From Mycolicibacterium fluoranthenivorans (GTDB lineage Bacteria > Actinomycetota > Actinomycetes > Mycobacteriales > Mycobacteriaceae): 64,000 nt of DNA. The notes under the pieces are model-generated. The model did not search any database. It was not told the DNA's origin and worked only from the letters and a program-made list of their open reading frames with translations. Numbering within the stretch: the stretch's first letter is position 1; each line of letters starts with the position of its first letter. The stretch spans positions 2,294,001 to 2,358,000 of the forward strand of contig NZ_JAANOW010000001.1 in assembly GCF_011758805.1 (NCBI RefSeq). Reading direction: 5' to 3'. Below, piece after piece: positions 48,022 through 56,669 of the stretch. A program made the position numbers and the translations under genes.

Positions 48022-49028
48022 AACTAGCTGTCATCGCCGGCGACGGTATCGGTCCCGAGGTCATCGCCGAGGCGCTCCAGGTGCTCGACACGGTGTTGCC
48101 GGGGGTGGAGCGCACCGAGTACGACCTGGGCGCGCGGCGCTACCACGCGACCGGTGAGCTGCTCACCGAAGAGACGATCGAGGAACTCCGCGGCTACGAC
48201 GCGATCCTGCTCGGCGCGATCGGTGATCCATCGGTGCCCAGTGGCGTGCTGGAGCGCGGTCTGCTGCTCAAACTGCGTTTCGCGCTGGATCACCACGTGA
48301 ACCTGCGGCCGGGCCGGTTGTACCCGGGTGTCACCAGCCCGCTGTCCGGTGTGACGGGTATCGACTTCGTCGTGGTGCGCGAAGGTACCGAGGGGCCCTA
48401 CACCGGCAACGGCGGAGCGCTGCGCGTCGGCACCCCGCACGAGGTGGCCACCGAGGTGAGTGTGAACACCGCGTTCGGCGTCGAGCGGGTGGTGCGGGAC
48501 GCGTTCGCGCGGGCCCAGTCCCGGCGCAAGCACCTGACACTGGTGCACAAGACCAACGTGCTGACCTTCGCGGGCAGCCTGTGGTCACGGGTGGTCGCCG
48601 AGGTCGGCGCGGAGTTCCCGGACGTCGAGGTCGCCTATCAGCACATCGACGCCGCCACCATCCACATGGTCACCGACCCGGGCCGGTTCGACGTGATCGT
48701 CACCGACAACCTGTTCGGCGACATCATCACCGACCTGTCGGCCGCGGTGTGTGGCGGTATCGGACTGGCCGCCAGCGGCAACATCGACGCCACCCGGACC
48801 AACCCGTCGATGTTCGAACCCGTGCACGGCAGTGCACCCGATATCGCCGGCAAGGGGATCGCCGATCCCACCGCGGCAGTGATGTCAGTCGCCCTGCTGT
48901 TGGCCCACATTGGCGAGGCCGCCGCCGCCGCGCGGGTCGACAAGGCCGTCGCCGAGCATCTGGCCACCCGCGGGGACGAGAAGCTGTCCACCGCGGCAGT
49001 CGGCGAGCGGATCCGCGCGCTGCTCTAG
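48018..49028 (+). CDS. leuB: 3-isopropylmalate dehydrogenase
   Basis: A 336-residue beta-decarboxylating dehydrogenase. [20 protein letters not shown] is the N-terminus. [20 protein letters not shown] contacts the substrate gamma-carboxyl, [14 protein letters not shown] has the catalytic Lys, and [20 protein letters not shown] and [20 protein letters not shown] bind metal and NAD. It oxidises 3-isopropylmalate in leucine synthesis. GTG 48018 overlaps the serA stop (GTGA), so serine and leucine genes are coupled in one unit, as in M. tuberculosis. leuC begins at 62738 on the same strand. Confidence 0.95.
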   Translation: MKLAVIAGDGIGPEVIAEALQVLDTVLPGVERTEYDLGARRYHATGELLTEETIEELRGYDAILLGAIGDPSVPSGVLERGLLLKLRFALDHHVNLRPGRLYPGVTSPLSGVTGIDFVVVREGTEGPYTGNGGALRVGTPHEVATEVSVNTAFGVERVVRDAFARAQSRRKHLTLVHKTNVLTFAGSLWSRVVAEVGAEFPDVEVAYQHIDAATIHMVTDPGRFDVIVTDNLFGDIITDLSAAVCGGIGLAASGNIDATRTNPSMFEPVHGSAPDIAGKGIADPTAAVMSVALLLAHIGEAAAAARVDKAVAEHLATRGDEKLSTAAVGERIRALL

Positions 49029-49067
49029 CGGGTTTCGAAAGGTCCCTGTCATGGAGCAGGCCGGCTG

Positions 49068-49691
49068 ATGGCCGACATCGCGACACTGCGCCGGCAGTGC
49101 TGGTTGTTCGCGGTCGGTTCGAGCCTCTTCGCGGTCGGCACGGCACCCGGATTCACCGCGGTCGCCGGGTCCGGCGCGACGAATGCCCTGTGCTTCGTCG
49201 GATCGTGGTTTTTCACCACGGCCGCGTGGATGCAGCTGCGGCTCTCCGAACGCGGGACCGCGTGGTGGTCCTCGGCCATCCAGTTCGCCGGCACCATTCT
49301 GTTCAACGTCAGCACCGGCGCCTCGGTGTGGGCGCACACGGTGCACGGCGAGCGGCGCTATGTGTGGGCCCCGGATGCCACCGGGTCGCTGGCCTTCCTG
49401 ATCTCGGGTGTGCTCGGGGTGATCGTGGTCGGCCTATGGGCGCCGAGATCGGTTGACTGGCAAGCGGAGTGGATCAACCTGGTGGGGTGCATCGCGTTCG
49501 GTGTGTCCGCGGTGGCGGCTTTCGTCACCAAGGCCGGGACGACCGAGGACATCGGGCTGGCCAACCTCGGCACCTTCGTCGGGGCGCTGTGCTTCCTGGT
49601 GGCGGCGCTGCTGATCCTGCCGGGCCGGCGCGGACTCAGACCGCGGCCAGCGCCTCCGTCGTCGACAGCGCCTGGGCCACACCGGAGATGA
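49068..49691 (+). CDS. Multi-pass membrane protein, possibly YrhK-like
   Basis: A 207-residue protein with about six membrane helices ([113 protein letters not shown]). The Phe/Trp-rich first repeats recall YrhK domains; function is unknown. The C-terminal 18 residues, Pro- and Arg-rich, are coded by DNA that also encodes the end of ahpD on the other strand (49636-49691). The true end may therefore have been extended. It follows leuB by 39 bases. Confidence 0.65.
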   Translation: MADIATLRRQCWLFAVGSSLFAVGTAPGFTAVAGSGATNALCFVGSWFFTTAAWMQLRLSERGTAWWSSAIQFAGTILFNVSTGASVWAHTVHGERRYVWAPDATGSLAFLISGVLGVIVVGLWAPRSVDWQAEWINLVGCIAFGVSAVAAFVTKAGTTEDIGLANLGTFVGALCFLVAALLILPGRRGLRPRPAPPSSTAPGPHRR

Positions 49692-50169
49692 TGGAGGCCA
49701 GCCGGATCGCCTCGAAGATGACGGTGCGGTCGACGCCGGCATCACGCAGTACGGTTTCATGTGCGGCCAGGCAGTGCCCACATCCGTTGATCGCCGACAC
49801 GGCCAGCGACCACAGCTCGAAATCCTCTTTGGCGACACCCGGATTGGCGATGATGTTCATCCGCAGCCCGGCCCGCAGGTCGTCGTAACGCCCGTCGAGT
49901 TGGCCCTTCGTGCGGTAGAACACGTTGTTCATCCCCATGATCGCCGCCGCACCCAGCGCGGCGTGGTAGGCCTCGCCGGACAGGATGTCCAAGGCGTCCT
50001 CGGAGACCTCCCGAAGCAGGCGCTGCGATTTCGAGGCTGCGGCCGTCGCCACGAGTGCGCCCCACAGCTGCTGCTCGGACAGTTCGGTGCTGCGCGCGAT
50101 ACTGCCGAGGTTGAGCTTGAGGTCCTTGGCGTATTCGGGCAGCGCCTCTTTGACGTTGTCGAGCGACAT
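49636..50169 (-). CDS. ahpD: Alkyl hydroperoxide reductase AhpD
   Basis: A 177-residue peroxiredoxin-linked disulfide reductase, the same length as the M. tuberculosis enzyme. The redox centre [18 protein letters not shown] has the CxxC pair and the proton-relay His. It also has [18 protein letters not shown] at the N-terminus and [17 protein letters not shown]. AhpD recycles AhpC with electrons from dihydrolipoamide succinyltransferase. It lies two bases after the ahpC stop. The 3' end overlaps, tail to tail, the membrane-protein gene by 56 bases. This is not the usual ahpC location next to oxyR in mycobacteria. Confidence 0.93.
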   Translation of the reverse strand: MSLDNVKEALPEYAKDLKLNLGSIARSTELSEQQLWGALVATAAASKSQRLLREVSEDALDILSGEAYHAALGAAAIMGMNNVFYRTKGQLDGRYDDLRAGLRMNIIANPGVAKEDFELWSLAVSAINGCGHCLAAHETVLRDAGVDRTVIFEAIRLASIISGVAQALSTTEALAAV

Positions 50170-50171
50170 GA

Positions 50172-50759
50172 TCAGACCGCCTCCGCCAGCAGTTCGCCGG
50201 CATCGATGGTGGGATCGCCCTTGCGCCAGTTGCAGGCGCACAGTTCATCGGACTGCAGCGCATCGAGGACCCGCAGTACCTCGTCGACATTGCGCCCGAC
50301 CGAACCCGCTGTCACAGAGACGAACTGGACCTCGTTGTTCGGGTCGACGATGAAGGTGGCACGGTCGGCGACACCCTCGGAGTTGAGTACACCGGTGGCG
50401 GTGGCCAGTTCGCGCTTGAGGTCCGACACCATCGGGAAGGGGAGGGTCTTGAGGTCCTCGTGCTGGGCGCGCCACTGGAAGTGCACGAACTCGTTGTCCA
50501 CCGAGACGCCGAGCACCTGGGCGTCTCGGTCTTCGAACTCGTCGTTGAGCTTGCCGAACGCCGCGATCTCGGTCGGGCAGACGAAGGTGAAATCCTTGGG
50601 CCAGAAGAACACGATCCGCCACTTGCCGGCGTGGTCGGCGCTGGTGACCTTGGTGAAATAGTCGTCGGGCTTCTTGGCGTCGACCTTGGAGAGGTCACCG
50701 CCGATGACGGCGGTGAGGTCATAAGCGGGGAACTGATCACCGATCGTGAGCAACGCCAT
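50172..50759 (-). CDS. ahpC: Alkyl hydroperoxide reductase AhpC (peroxiredoxin)
   Basis: A 195-residue 2-Cys peroxiredoxin. [20 protein letters not shown] has the peroxidatic Cys at residue 61. [20 protein letters not shown] has cysteines 174 and 176, the unusual triple-Cys set of mycobacterial AhpC. It reduces organic peroxides and peroxynitrite. ATG 50759 matches the family length and start [10 protein letters not shown]; the in-frame ATG 50771 is too near its ribosome site. No OxyR gene lies beside it; instead a reductase-like gene diverges. Overlapping inverted repeats occur at 50783-50807. Confidence 0.95.
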   Translation of the reverse strand: MALLTIGDQFPAYDLTAVIGGDLSKVDAKKPDDYFTKVTSADHAGKWRIVFFWPKDFTFVCPTEIAAFGKLNDEFEDRDAQVLGVSVDNEFVHFQWRAQHEDLKTLPFPMVSDLKRELATATGVLNSEGVADRATFIVDPNNEVQFVSVTAGSVGRNVDEVLRVLDALQSDELCACNWRKGDPTIDAGELLAEAV

Positions 50760-50782
50760 CTGAACGTCCATCCCTTCCAAAC

Positions 50783-50807
50783 TGGAACAATTCCAATATC
50801 TGTTGGA
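50783..50807. promoter_or_regulatory. Overlapping inverted repeats upstream of ahpC
   Basis: TGGAACAATTCCA (50783-50795; five-base arms, three between) overlaps TCCAATATCTGTTGGA (50792-50807; five-base arms, six between) within the AT-richer part of the ahpC leader, 24 to 48 bases upstream of the ATG. The symmetry and position suggest a peroxide-responsive regulator site (LysR/OxyR or Fur family), but no consensus was matched with confidence. Confidence 0.4.
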
Positions 50808-50945
50808 TTCGATTCTGCGCGCTCGGCCGCGGCTCGACAACACCTACCCTCGTGATTGTCGACACATGCGCGGGATGAAAAGCAATGTGTGATTGCTGGT
50901 TTCGGTGCGCCGATGACTTTTCCCGGAGTCCCGGGTCTGACCATC

Positions 50946-51563
50946 ATGGGATTGATTCAGATCGAACTCTTCGCCAGCCTCGACCTCGTCGGCCAGGCAC
51001 CGGGCGGCCCCGACGAGGATCCGGTGGGATTCGCCTTCGGGGGCTGGCAGGCCCCGCTGCTCGACGACATCACCGGTGCACAGGTGACTGCCGCATACGA
51101 CGGCACCGACGCCCTGTTGCTCGGAAGGCGGACCTATGACATCTTCGCGGCCTACTGGCCGCACCAGGACGGCGACTTCGCCGACCTGTTCAATCGCATC
51201 CCGAAGTACGTGGCCTCCCGCGGCAGGCCGAACCTCGACTGGCAGGGGTCGACACAGCTCGGCCCGGATCTCGCCGGCGCGGTGCGTGAGATCCGGGACC
51301 GGCACGAGCACGTCAGCGTCGTCGGCAGTCTGAATCTGGTGCAGACGCTGCTGCGCGAGAAGCTCTTCGACCGGCTCGATCTCTGGGTGCACCCGATCCT
51401 GCTCGGCTCCGGCAAGAAGATCTTCGACGGCGGTGCGGTGCCCTCGAACGTCACGCTGCTCGAACCGCCGGTGGCCGGCGCCAAGGGCACGGTGTTCCTG
51501 CGCTACGCCCTCGCCGAGGGGGTACCCGCAACGGGGGACATGAGCGCGGTGGACAACCATTAG
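50946..51563 (+). CDS. RibD C-terminal (dihydrofolate reductase-like) domain protein
   Basis: A 205-residue protein of the RibD_C/DHFR-like fold. IQIELFASLDLVGQAPGGPD is the first strand, DALLLGRRTYDIFAAYW and KYVASRGRPNLDWQGSTQL come next, and VVGSLNLVQTLLREKLFDRL plus LWVHPILLGSGKKIFDGGAV complete the nucleotide-binding core. Such proteins are NAD(P)H or flavin reductases of unknown substrate. ATG 50946 starts the domain cleanly; in-frame codons upstream to 50856 look non-coding. It diverges from ahpC with 186 bases between, so joint redox control is possible. Confidence 0.8.
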   Translation: MGLIQIELFASLDLVGQAPGGPDEDPVGFAFGGWQAPLLDDITGAQVTAAYDGTDALLLGRRTYDIFAAYWPHQDGDFADLFNRIPKYVASRGRPNLDWQGSTQLGPDLAGAVREIRDRHEHVSVVGSLNLVQTLLREKLFDRLDLWVHPILLGSGKKIFDGGAVPSNVTLLEPPVAGAKGTVFLRYALAEGVPATGDMSAVDNH

Positions 51564-51625
51564 CGACGCCGGAGCTGCAAAAAAGGTGATCAGGCGGCAT
51601 GATTGGTCGCGGTACGCTGTCAGTT

Positions 51626-51940
51626 ATGGCTGGTGAGAGCTTGTTCCTATCGCATAATGGGCTCGAGGCTGGAGCGGGTCGCTGCGATGATGCATCCGCT
51701 TCGGCATCATCGGGAGCACGGATTCTGCAGAGTGTCGTAGTCGAGCCGGGAATCTTCGGTGATTTTGACGCAGCACATAGTTTTCACCAGTTAGCCAGCG
51801 AGGTGCATGCGCATCACGTCGATAAGTTCGCCGCCCACGCCGATAATTTGACCGGCCTCGCAGGGAAAGGTGAGCGGGCAGCCGGAGCATTTACAGGTGC
51901 AGATGAGGCTTCGGCGGATGCTATCGGTCGGCAGATGTAG
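51626..51940 (+). CDS. DUF2563 family small protein
   Basis: A 104-residue mycobacterial protein. The pattern is ESLFLSHNGLEAGAGRCDDA, then a small hydrophobic turn (GIFGDFDAAHSFHQLASEVH), then a helical part (HVDKFAAHADNLTGLAGKGE, FTGADEASADAIGR). This matches DUF2563, a helical-hairpin family that looks like WXG100/ESX-type proteins and is usually encoded next to a larger protein with an ESX-like N-terminus, as here. TACGCT at 51612-51617 lies eight bases before ATG 51626, a leaderless layout. Codon use is less GC-rich than in the neighbouring genes. Confidence 0.75.
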   Translation: MAGESLFLSHNGLEAGAGRCDDASASASSGARILQSVVVEPGIFGDFDAAHSFHQLASEVHAHHVDKFAAHADNLTGLAGKGERAAGAFTGADEASADAIGRQM

Positions 51941-51972
51941 TCAGGCCTTCGGCTGACTGCGAGAACACTTAA

Positions 51973-53484
51973 GTGGGGGAGTTCCGACACTTTACCCGGG
52001 CTGAGCTTGCCGGCGAGGCGGGTATCGATCCATGGCAGATCGAGCAGGGATTGAAGGCCGGGGACCCGGCCAAGATCGATGCCATTGCCGATGGCGTGCA
52101 TCGTGCCGGTGTGGCGGCCGGCGAGGTCGACGGTGATTTCGAGGACGCGCGCAGGCAGTTTCGGGATGCATGGGTGTCCGACGGGGCGCGGAGTCCGATC
52201 GACGAATCTGCAGTCGTCCAGCGGATTCTGGCTTCGGTTGGGGCGCATCGAGATCAGCTGCGAACGATCGGCGTCAAGTATGAGCAGGTGGCCGCGGCGT
52301 TGGCCAAGGCTCAGCGCGCCGCAGATTCCGAGATCGGTGTGCTCGAGCAGCAGCTTCGCGCGGTCGACGCCCAGATGGATGCGATTGATCGGCTAGCGGC
52401 CACAGATCCGACCGCTGCGAAGAACACCATGAAGGGAGCGAGAGCGCTCGCGGTACATTTCGTCCTGAACGCCGGAGCCGAAGTTCTGGAGGATCGCGAA
52501 GCGTATTCCGCCGTCCTCTCAGAAGCGTCGACCGTGTTGAAGGCGAACGGCGCGCCGCAGATTCCCGAGATGCCGGCACCGGTCACGCCACAGCAAAGCG
52601 AGGACGACAAGCGCCGGCAGAATGAGATCGAAGCTTTCCAAAAAGTGTTCGGTCGCGCACCCGTGTCACAATCTGACTGGACCACAGCGGCGGCACTCGA
52701 TCCACACAGCTACGAAGCGAAGAATCAGGGTGTCCCGCCGAACATCGTTGTCGGCCGAATACAGCCTGTTCCTGGACAGGGAGTAGTACGCACCAATCTG
52801 TTCATACCCGGGGAAAAGGCATGGACTCCCGTCGGCGACAACCTCGGAGATAACCGTGGCTTCGACCCCAGTGCGGGACCCGAGGAATCGCGTGTCGCGA
52901 TCTACACCGACTATGACAACGGAATTGTGGTGGCCCGACAGAATCCTTCGGTGATGCAGACATCGGACGGGGCTCAGGTGCAGACGGGTCATCCCGATGT
53001 GCGCGTCAGCCAGAACCCCAACGGATCGGTACTTGTTCAGTACCGTGCCGCTGACCCGTTCTCGCCGGGCGGGGAGGAAATTGCCAAGTCGACACCGTGG
53101 AACGTCAACGGCGAGTACGTGATCAAACCGACACCAAATGGTCCTATCGTCGGTGGCACAGTCTCGGATTTCCCAGCAGTGGAGATTTATCACGATGATC
53201 GTGGGCGCGTCACTGATCTGGGTCATGTTATGCCACAGAACACTTCAGTATTTGGTCCGCTGGCCGGATTGCCGTTTTCCCAAACGATCGGGCCGGGCTT
53301 GATGGGTGAGTTTCCGGACACCGTAATTCCGGGGCTGTCTACCGGGCCCGCACCCGTGACTTTGCCTGGTGGCGCGCCACACGTGCCGTCGGCTATGCAA
53401 ATCCCTGTCCCGACGGTCATGCCCTACCCTTCGGTGACATTGGGGCCGGTAGAGTCCGCACCCAGTGTTCCGGTCGGCAAGTGA
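51973..53484 (+). CDS. Large protein with WXG100-like N-terminus and beta-rich C-terminus; unknown function
   Basis: A 503-residue protein that I recognise only as a mycobacterial family. Residues 1-190 are almost all helix (ELAGEAGIDPWQIEQGLKAG, FRDAWVSDGARSPIDESAVV, YEQVAAALAKAQRAADSEIG) with a Trp-containing turn like ESX substrates. About residues 200-220 form a Pro/Gln linker. Residues 235-430 are beta-rich (RVAIYTDYDNGIVVARQNPS, GSVLVQYRAADPFSPGGEEI). The tail is Pro/Gly-rich. No enzyme motif or signal peptide is visible. An ESX/type VII-exported effector or toxin-like protein is the best guess, with DUF2563 before it and two small membrane proteins after it. The GTG start at 51973 lacks a clear ribosome site. 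Confidence 0.65.
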   Translation: MGEFRHFTRAELAGEAGIDPWQIEQGLKAGDPAKIDAIADGVHRAGVAAGEVDGDFEDARRQFRDAWVSDGARSPIDESAVVQRILASVGAHRDQLRTIGVKYEQVAAALAKAQRAADSEIGVLEQQLRAVDAQMDAIDRLAATDPTAAKNTMKGARALAVHFVLNAGAEVLEDREAYSAVLSEASTVLKANGAPQIPEMPAPVTPQQSEDDKRRQNEIEAFQKVFGRAPVSQSDWTTAAALDPHSYEAKNQGVPPNIVVGRIQPVPGQGVVRTNLFIPGEKAWTPVGDNLGDNRGFDPSAGPEESRVAIYTDYDNGIVVARQNPSVMQTSDGAQVQTGHPDVRVSQNPNGSVLVQYRAADPFSPGGEEIAKSTPWNVNGEYVIKPTPNGPIVGGTVSDFPAVEIYHDDRGRVTDLGHVMPQNTSVFGPLAGLPFSQTIGPGLMGEFPDTVIPGLSTGPAPVTLPGGAPHVPSAMQIPVPTVMPYPSVTLGPVESAPSVPVGK

Positions 53485-53515
53485 GTGCGACGCCTCGCCC
53501 GAGAAAGGCTTGACG

Positions 53516-53830
53516 ATGAATACGGATGACGTTCGGGCCGGAACTGTGTGGGTTCGAGGTCTCCTTGCCGGTGCCATCCTCGGGGGGATCGGATGGGGCT
53601 TGTTTGCCGCGCTGACCGTAGGGGCGCGGGGTGATCAGTCCCATCTGAACGCGGTGTTCGGCCGGTATCTCACTGGCGCGGCAGGTATTTCATTGACTTG
53701 CCTGGCGATCTCTGGATTCCTTGCCCGGATACGGCACTTGTGCACACCGGCGGTTGCGTTGGCGGTCGCCCCGGTCAGTGGCTGGCTGTTTCTGGGCCTG
53801 CAATATCTGCAATCACTGGTGCTGAGATGA
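53516..53830 (+). CDS. Small membrane protein, three helices
   Basis: A 104-residue hydrophobic protein. VWVRGLLAGAILGGIGWGLF, LTGAAGISLTCLAISGFLAR and ALAVAPVSGWLFLGLQYLQS are membrane segments, and the N-terminus is polar and short. No family is recognised. ATG 53516 follows GAGAAAGG. It is 31 bases after the large ESX-like gene and on the same strand, so it could be an immunity or accessory partner. That idea rests on position only. Confidence 0.6.
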   Translation: MNTDDVRAGTVWVRGLLAGAILGGIGWGLFAALTVGARGDQSHLNAVFGRYLTGAAGISLTCLAISGFLARIRHLCTPAVALAVAPVSGWLFLGLQYLQSLVLR

Positions 53831-53890
53831 AGACGGAAGTCGGGGTTGCCGTACCGAGTGCTTGCAGGTCGGCTACGTCAAGGGGTGGTT

Positions 53891-54178
53891 ATGTCCTTCG
53901 AACGTGAGAATCGACGCGAGCCGAAGCGTATTCGGCGAGTTGATCCGAGGTTCTTGTTAGGCGGTTACGCGCTGGGGTTGGTGGCGATGTCGCCGGCTCC
54001 ACTGGTCTATTACTGGCTTCTGGCGCCGGTAGGTGCCTTGTTGGCCGCCGGTACGTGCGTGCTGGTGAGTCTGGCCCGTCCACGGTTTGCCGACGCGGCC
54101 TGCGGCGCGCTGTTGGCGGCCGTGTTCGGGCTCGTGACGGTGTTGGTCATGTTTTTCTTCGTGGGTGCTCGCGGTTGA
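53891..54178 (+). CDS. Small membrane protein, three helices
   Basis: A 95-residue protein with a very basic N-terminus (ERENRREPKRIRRVDPR) and three membrane helices (LLGGYALGLVAMSPAPLVYY, APVGALLAAGTCVLVSLARP, ALLAAVFGLVTVLVMFFFVG). The basic N-terminus would stay cytosolic. ATG 53891 follows AAGGGGTGG; an in-frame ATG 53846 is possible. It follows the previous membrane gene by 60 bases and ends the accessory module before the convergent MFS gene. No function can be assigned. Confidence 0.6.
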   Translation: MSFERENRREPKRIRRVDPRFLLGGYALGLVAMSPAPLVYYWLLAPVGALLAAGTCVLVSLARPRFADAACGALLAAVFGLVTVLVMFFFVGARG

Positions 54179-54208
54179 CGAGAATCGGGAAGCCGTAGGT
54201 CAGCCGAT

Positions 54209-55396
54209 CTACGTCATTGCTACGTGATCGGCGGGCACGAGCGGGATGGCCGCGACCGGGAACAGCGCGCAGACCGCGAAGGCCGCCGGATAGCCGAACA
54301 CACCGATCAGTGCGCCGAACAACGGTGCGGCGGCGGCGGACGCCAGGTGCTGGCTGGTGTTCTGGGTGCCCAGGGCGCGACCACTCCAGAACGGGCCGGC
54401 GATCTCTGCGATCGCCGTGAAGGCCAACCCGTTGTCGGACACCGTGATCACCGAGGCGATCACCACCAGTGCGACGCTGACGGGGGAGTGCAGCCAGTCG
54501 GTGACCGCGAGCAGCGCCATGGACGCCGCGGCGCCGGCGGCGATGGTGCGGATGGGTTTCAGCCGTGACCCGGCCACGTCCGACCACCGGCCGGCGGCGA
54601 TCCGGCCCGCGGCGCCCAGCACCTGGGCCGATGTCACCAGCAGGCCGGCCGAGGCCGCCGACCAGCCGCGCGTGGTCATCAGCCACACCAGGGTGAATGT
54701 CCAGACCACTGACTGCGGCACCACCAGGAGTACGGACACGGCGTGGATGCGCCAGAGCATCGATGATCCGCGATAGGGATTGGCCAGATGTTCGTCGGGG
54801 GCCTCGGCGCGCGGCGGCCGGGGCGGGTCGATGACACCCACCAGGCACATGCCCGCCGCCAACGCGCACACCACGGCAGGGAACAGCAATGCCGTTGCCA
54901 CGCCCTGTGATTCGGCCAGTCGCGGGATCACCAATGCGCCCAGTCCGACGCCCAGCGGGGTGGCGGTCTGCCGGATCCCCATCACCAGGCCGCGTTGTTC
55001 GGGCGGAAACCAGCCGACCACCAGCCGGCCACTGGCCGAATTGCTGCTGGCCGCGGCCATTCCGCCGATCAACAGAAACGCGCCGACGGCGACGAGTGAC
55101 TGCACCGAGGCCGCGGCGAATGCCGCCACCGCGGTCAGGGCCGAGCCCAGGCTCAACACCAGACGCTCGCCGAACCGGTCGACGACATACCCCCACAGAA
55201 TCAACGTCGTCACCATGCCCAGGCTGGGCATCGCCGAGAGCGTGCCCGCCCGGGCGAGATCGAGACCGCGTTCGGTGTGCAGTGTCGGGATCAGGAACGC
55301 GGCACCGTTGATGAAGACGTTGGCGCATGTGGTCGCGGTGAGCGCGATCACCAGCATGGACCAGCGACGGACGGTGCCTATCGTCGTGGTGGGCAT
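54209..55396 (-). CDS. MFS transporter
   Basis: A 395-residue major facilitator with twelve membrane helices. Loop 2-3 is GYVVDRFGERLVLSLGSALT, close to the GxxxDrxGrr motif. VVGWFPPEQRGLVMGIRQTA and the second-half loop AGRWSDVAGSRLKPIRTIAA follow. Family features suggest an efflux or metabolite exporter, but the substrate cannot be deduced. It sits in the Rv2994 position. ATG 55396 gives the full first helix. The 9+9+9 dyad at 55423-55449 lies between it and a divergent lipase-like gene, so a local regulator may control both. Confidence 0.87.
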   Translation of the reverse strand: MPTTTIGTVRRWSMLVIALTATTCANVFINGAAFLIPTLHTERGLDLARAGTLSAMPSLGMVTTLILWGYVVDRFGERLVLSLGSALTAVAAFAAASVQSLVAVGAFLLIGGMAAASSNSASGRLVVGWFPPEQRGLVMGIRQTATPLGVGLGALVIPRLAESQGVATALLFPAVVCALAAGMCLVGVIDPPRPPRAEAPDEHLANPYRGSSMLWRIHAVSVLLVVPQSVVWTFTLVWLMTTRGWSAASAGLLVTSAQVLGAAGRIAAGRWSDVAGSRLKPIRTIAAGAAASMALLAVTDWLHSPVSVALVVIASVITVSDNGLAFTAIAEIAGPFWSGRALGTQNTSQHLASAAAAPLFGALIGVFGYPAAFAVCALFPVAAIPLVPADHVAMT

Positions 55397-55422
55397 GCGG
55401 CCATGGTGCCATGCGCTTCCCA

Positions 55423-55449
55423 ATATATTGAACAAGTTTCTCAATATAT
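55423..55449. promoter_or_regulatory. Long inverted repeat in the MFS/lipase promoter gap
   Basis: ATATATTGA (55423-55431) and TCAATATAT (55441-55449) are perfect inverted copies with nine bases between. A direct repeat is also present: CAATATATTGAAC at 55421 and CAATATATGGAAC at 55442, 21 bases apart. This AT-rich element stands out in GC-rich DNA and lies 27 bases before the MFS start and 33 before the lipase start. It looks like an operator for a dimeric repressor; no regulator gene is adjacent. Confidence 0.5.
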
Positions 55450-55481
55450 GGAACACGGGACACCTGTCCTAGCCTGGCGTG

Positions 55482-56660
55482 GTGAACCTGTGCAGAGTGA
55501 CCGCCGTACTGCTGGCGTTCGGGATCGTGGCCGCCGCCCCGGCGGCCGCGACGACCGACCCCGACTGGTCCGGGCTGGACGCGCGCCACTACGACGCCCC
55601 GATTCCGGCGCCCGGCAACCTGATCACATCGGTGCCGCTGAATCCCGCGCTGAGCGTCCCGGGGGCGGCGCACGCGTATCGGATTCTGTATTCCACAGTG
55701 AACCAACATGATTCGCCCGCCGTCAGTACGGCCGCGGTGTTCGTGCCGCGCGGTGAGGCGCCCGACGGTGGCTGGCCGGTCATTGCGTGGGCGCACGGCA
55801 CGGTCGGTTTGGGCGATGACTGCGCGCCGTCCGTGCGGCCCCGCAGCGAACGCGACGACGAATACCTTTCGCACTGGCTCGAGCAGGGATACGTGGTGGT
55901 CGGGTCGGACTATGCCGGGCTCGGCACGCCCGGCCTGATGAGCTATCTCAACAGCGTGGCCACCGCACACGGCGTCGTCGACTCGGTGATCGCCAGCCAC
56001 CAACTGGATCTGCCGCTGTCGCCGAAATGGGCCATCGTCGGACAGTCCCAGGGTGGCGGGGCCGCGGTCAACAGCGCCCGCTGGGCCACCCAGTTCACCC
56101 GTGGCACCGGCTTGGACTACCGCGGCGTGGTCGCCACCGGGACACCGTTCAACGTCGAGAGCATCGTCACACAGGCCGGACCGCAGATGGCGCTGCCACC
56201 GAACCTGGGGCCGGCCGCCAACAGCTACACCGCCTACATCCTGGCGGGCCTGCGTGACGCCCGCCCCGACCTGGACATCGACAGCGTGCTCACCCCGGCC
56301 GGGCGCGATGCGGTGCACAAGGCGCAATCCCTCTGCAAGGGGCAGCTGGACCAGGCCTTGGCGGGGATGACGCCGCCCGCCTTCTTCGATGCGCCGCTGG
56401 CGACCCTGCCCGGTATCGCCGATGCGCTCGACGCCTATATGGGAACGCCCACCAGCGGCTATGACCGGCCGATCTTCCTCGGAGTGGGCCTGCAGGACAA
56501 GGACGTACCGCCCGCGCTGTCCATCCAGCTCGACGACCGGCTGCGGGCGCAGGGCCAGGACGTCACGCTCAAGATCTACCCGGACGCCGACCATTCGGGC
56601 ACGGTGTTGGCATCCATGGCGGACTCCACCCCGTTTCTGCAGGCCCAGCTCGCTCACTAG
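55482..56660 (+). CDS. Secreted alpha/beta hydrolase, secretory lipase-like (LIP family)
   Basis: A 392-residue exported hydrolase. A signal peptide (VTAVLLAFGIVAAAPAAATT) precedes a LIP-type fold: VIAWAHGTVGLGDDCAPS, nucleophile elbow AIVGQSQGGGAAVNSARWA (GQSQGG), and a late Asp/His pair in VGLQDKDVPPA and YPDADHSGTVLASMADSTPF. The family includes fungal secretory lipases and mycobacterial outer-envelope esterases. Substrate is probably acylglycerol or a wax-type ester. GTG 55482 lies six bases after TAGCCT; GTG 55479 is equally possible. It overlaps no gene but its stop lies inside the -10 box of the next gene. Confidence 0.83.
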   Translation: MNLCRVTAVLLAFGIVAAAPAAATTDPDWSGLDARHYDAPIPAPGNLITSVPLNPALSVPGAAHAYRILYSTVNQHDSPAVSTAAVFVPRGEAPDGGWPVIAWAHGTVGLGDDCAPSVRPRSERDDEYLSHWLEQGYVVVGSDYAGLGTPGLMSYLNSVATAHGVVDSVIASHQLDLPLSPKWAIVGQSQGGGAAVNSARWATQFTRGTGLDYRGVVATGTPFNVESIVTQAGPQMALPPNLGPAANSYTAYILAGLRDARPDLDIDSVLTPAGRDAVHKAQSLCKGQLDQALAGMTPPAFFDAPLATLPGIADALDAYMGTPTSGYDRPIFLGVGLQDKDVPPALSIQLDDRLRAQGQDVTLKIYPDADHSGTVLASMADSTPFLQAQLAH

Positions 56661-56669
56661 GCTGGACCA

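Noticed and set aside
50856..50945. Longer N-terminus for the RibD-domain protein
   Set aside because: The extra 30 residues match no fold and precede a clean domain start at ATG 50946; they lie in the presumed promoter gap.
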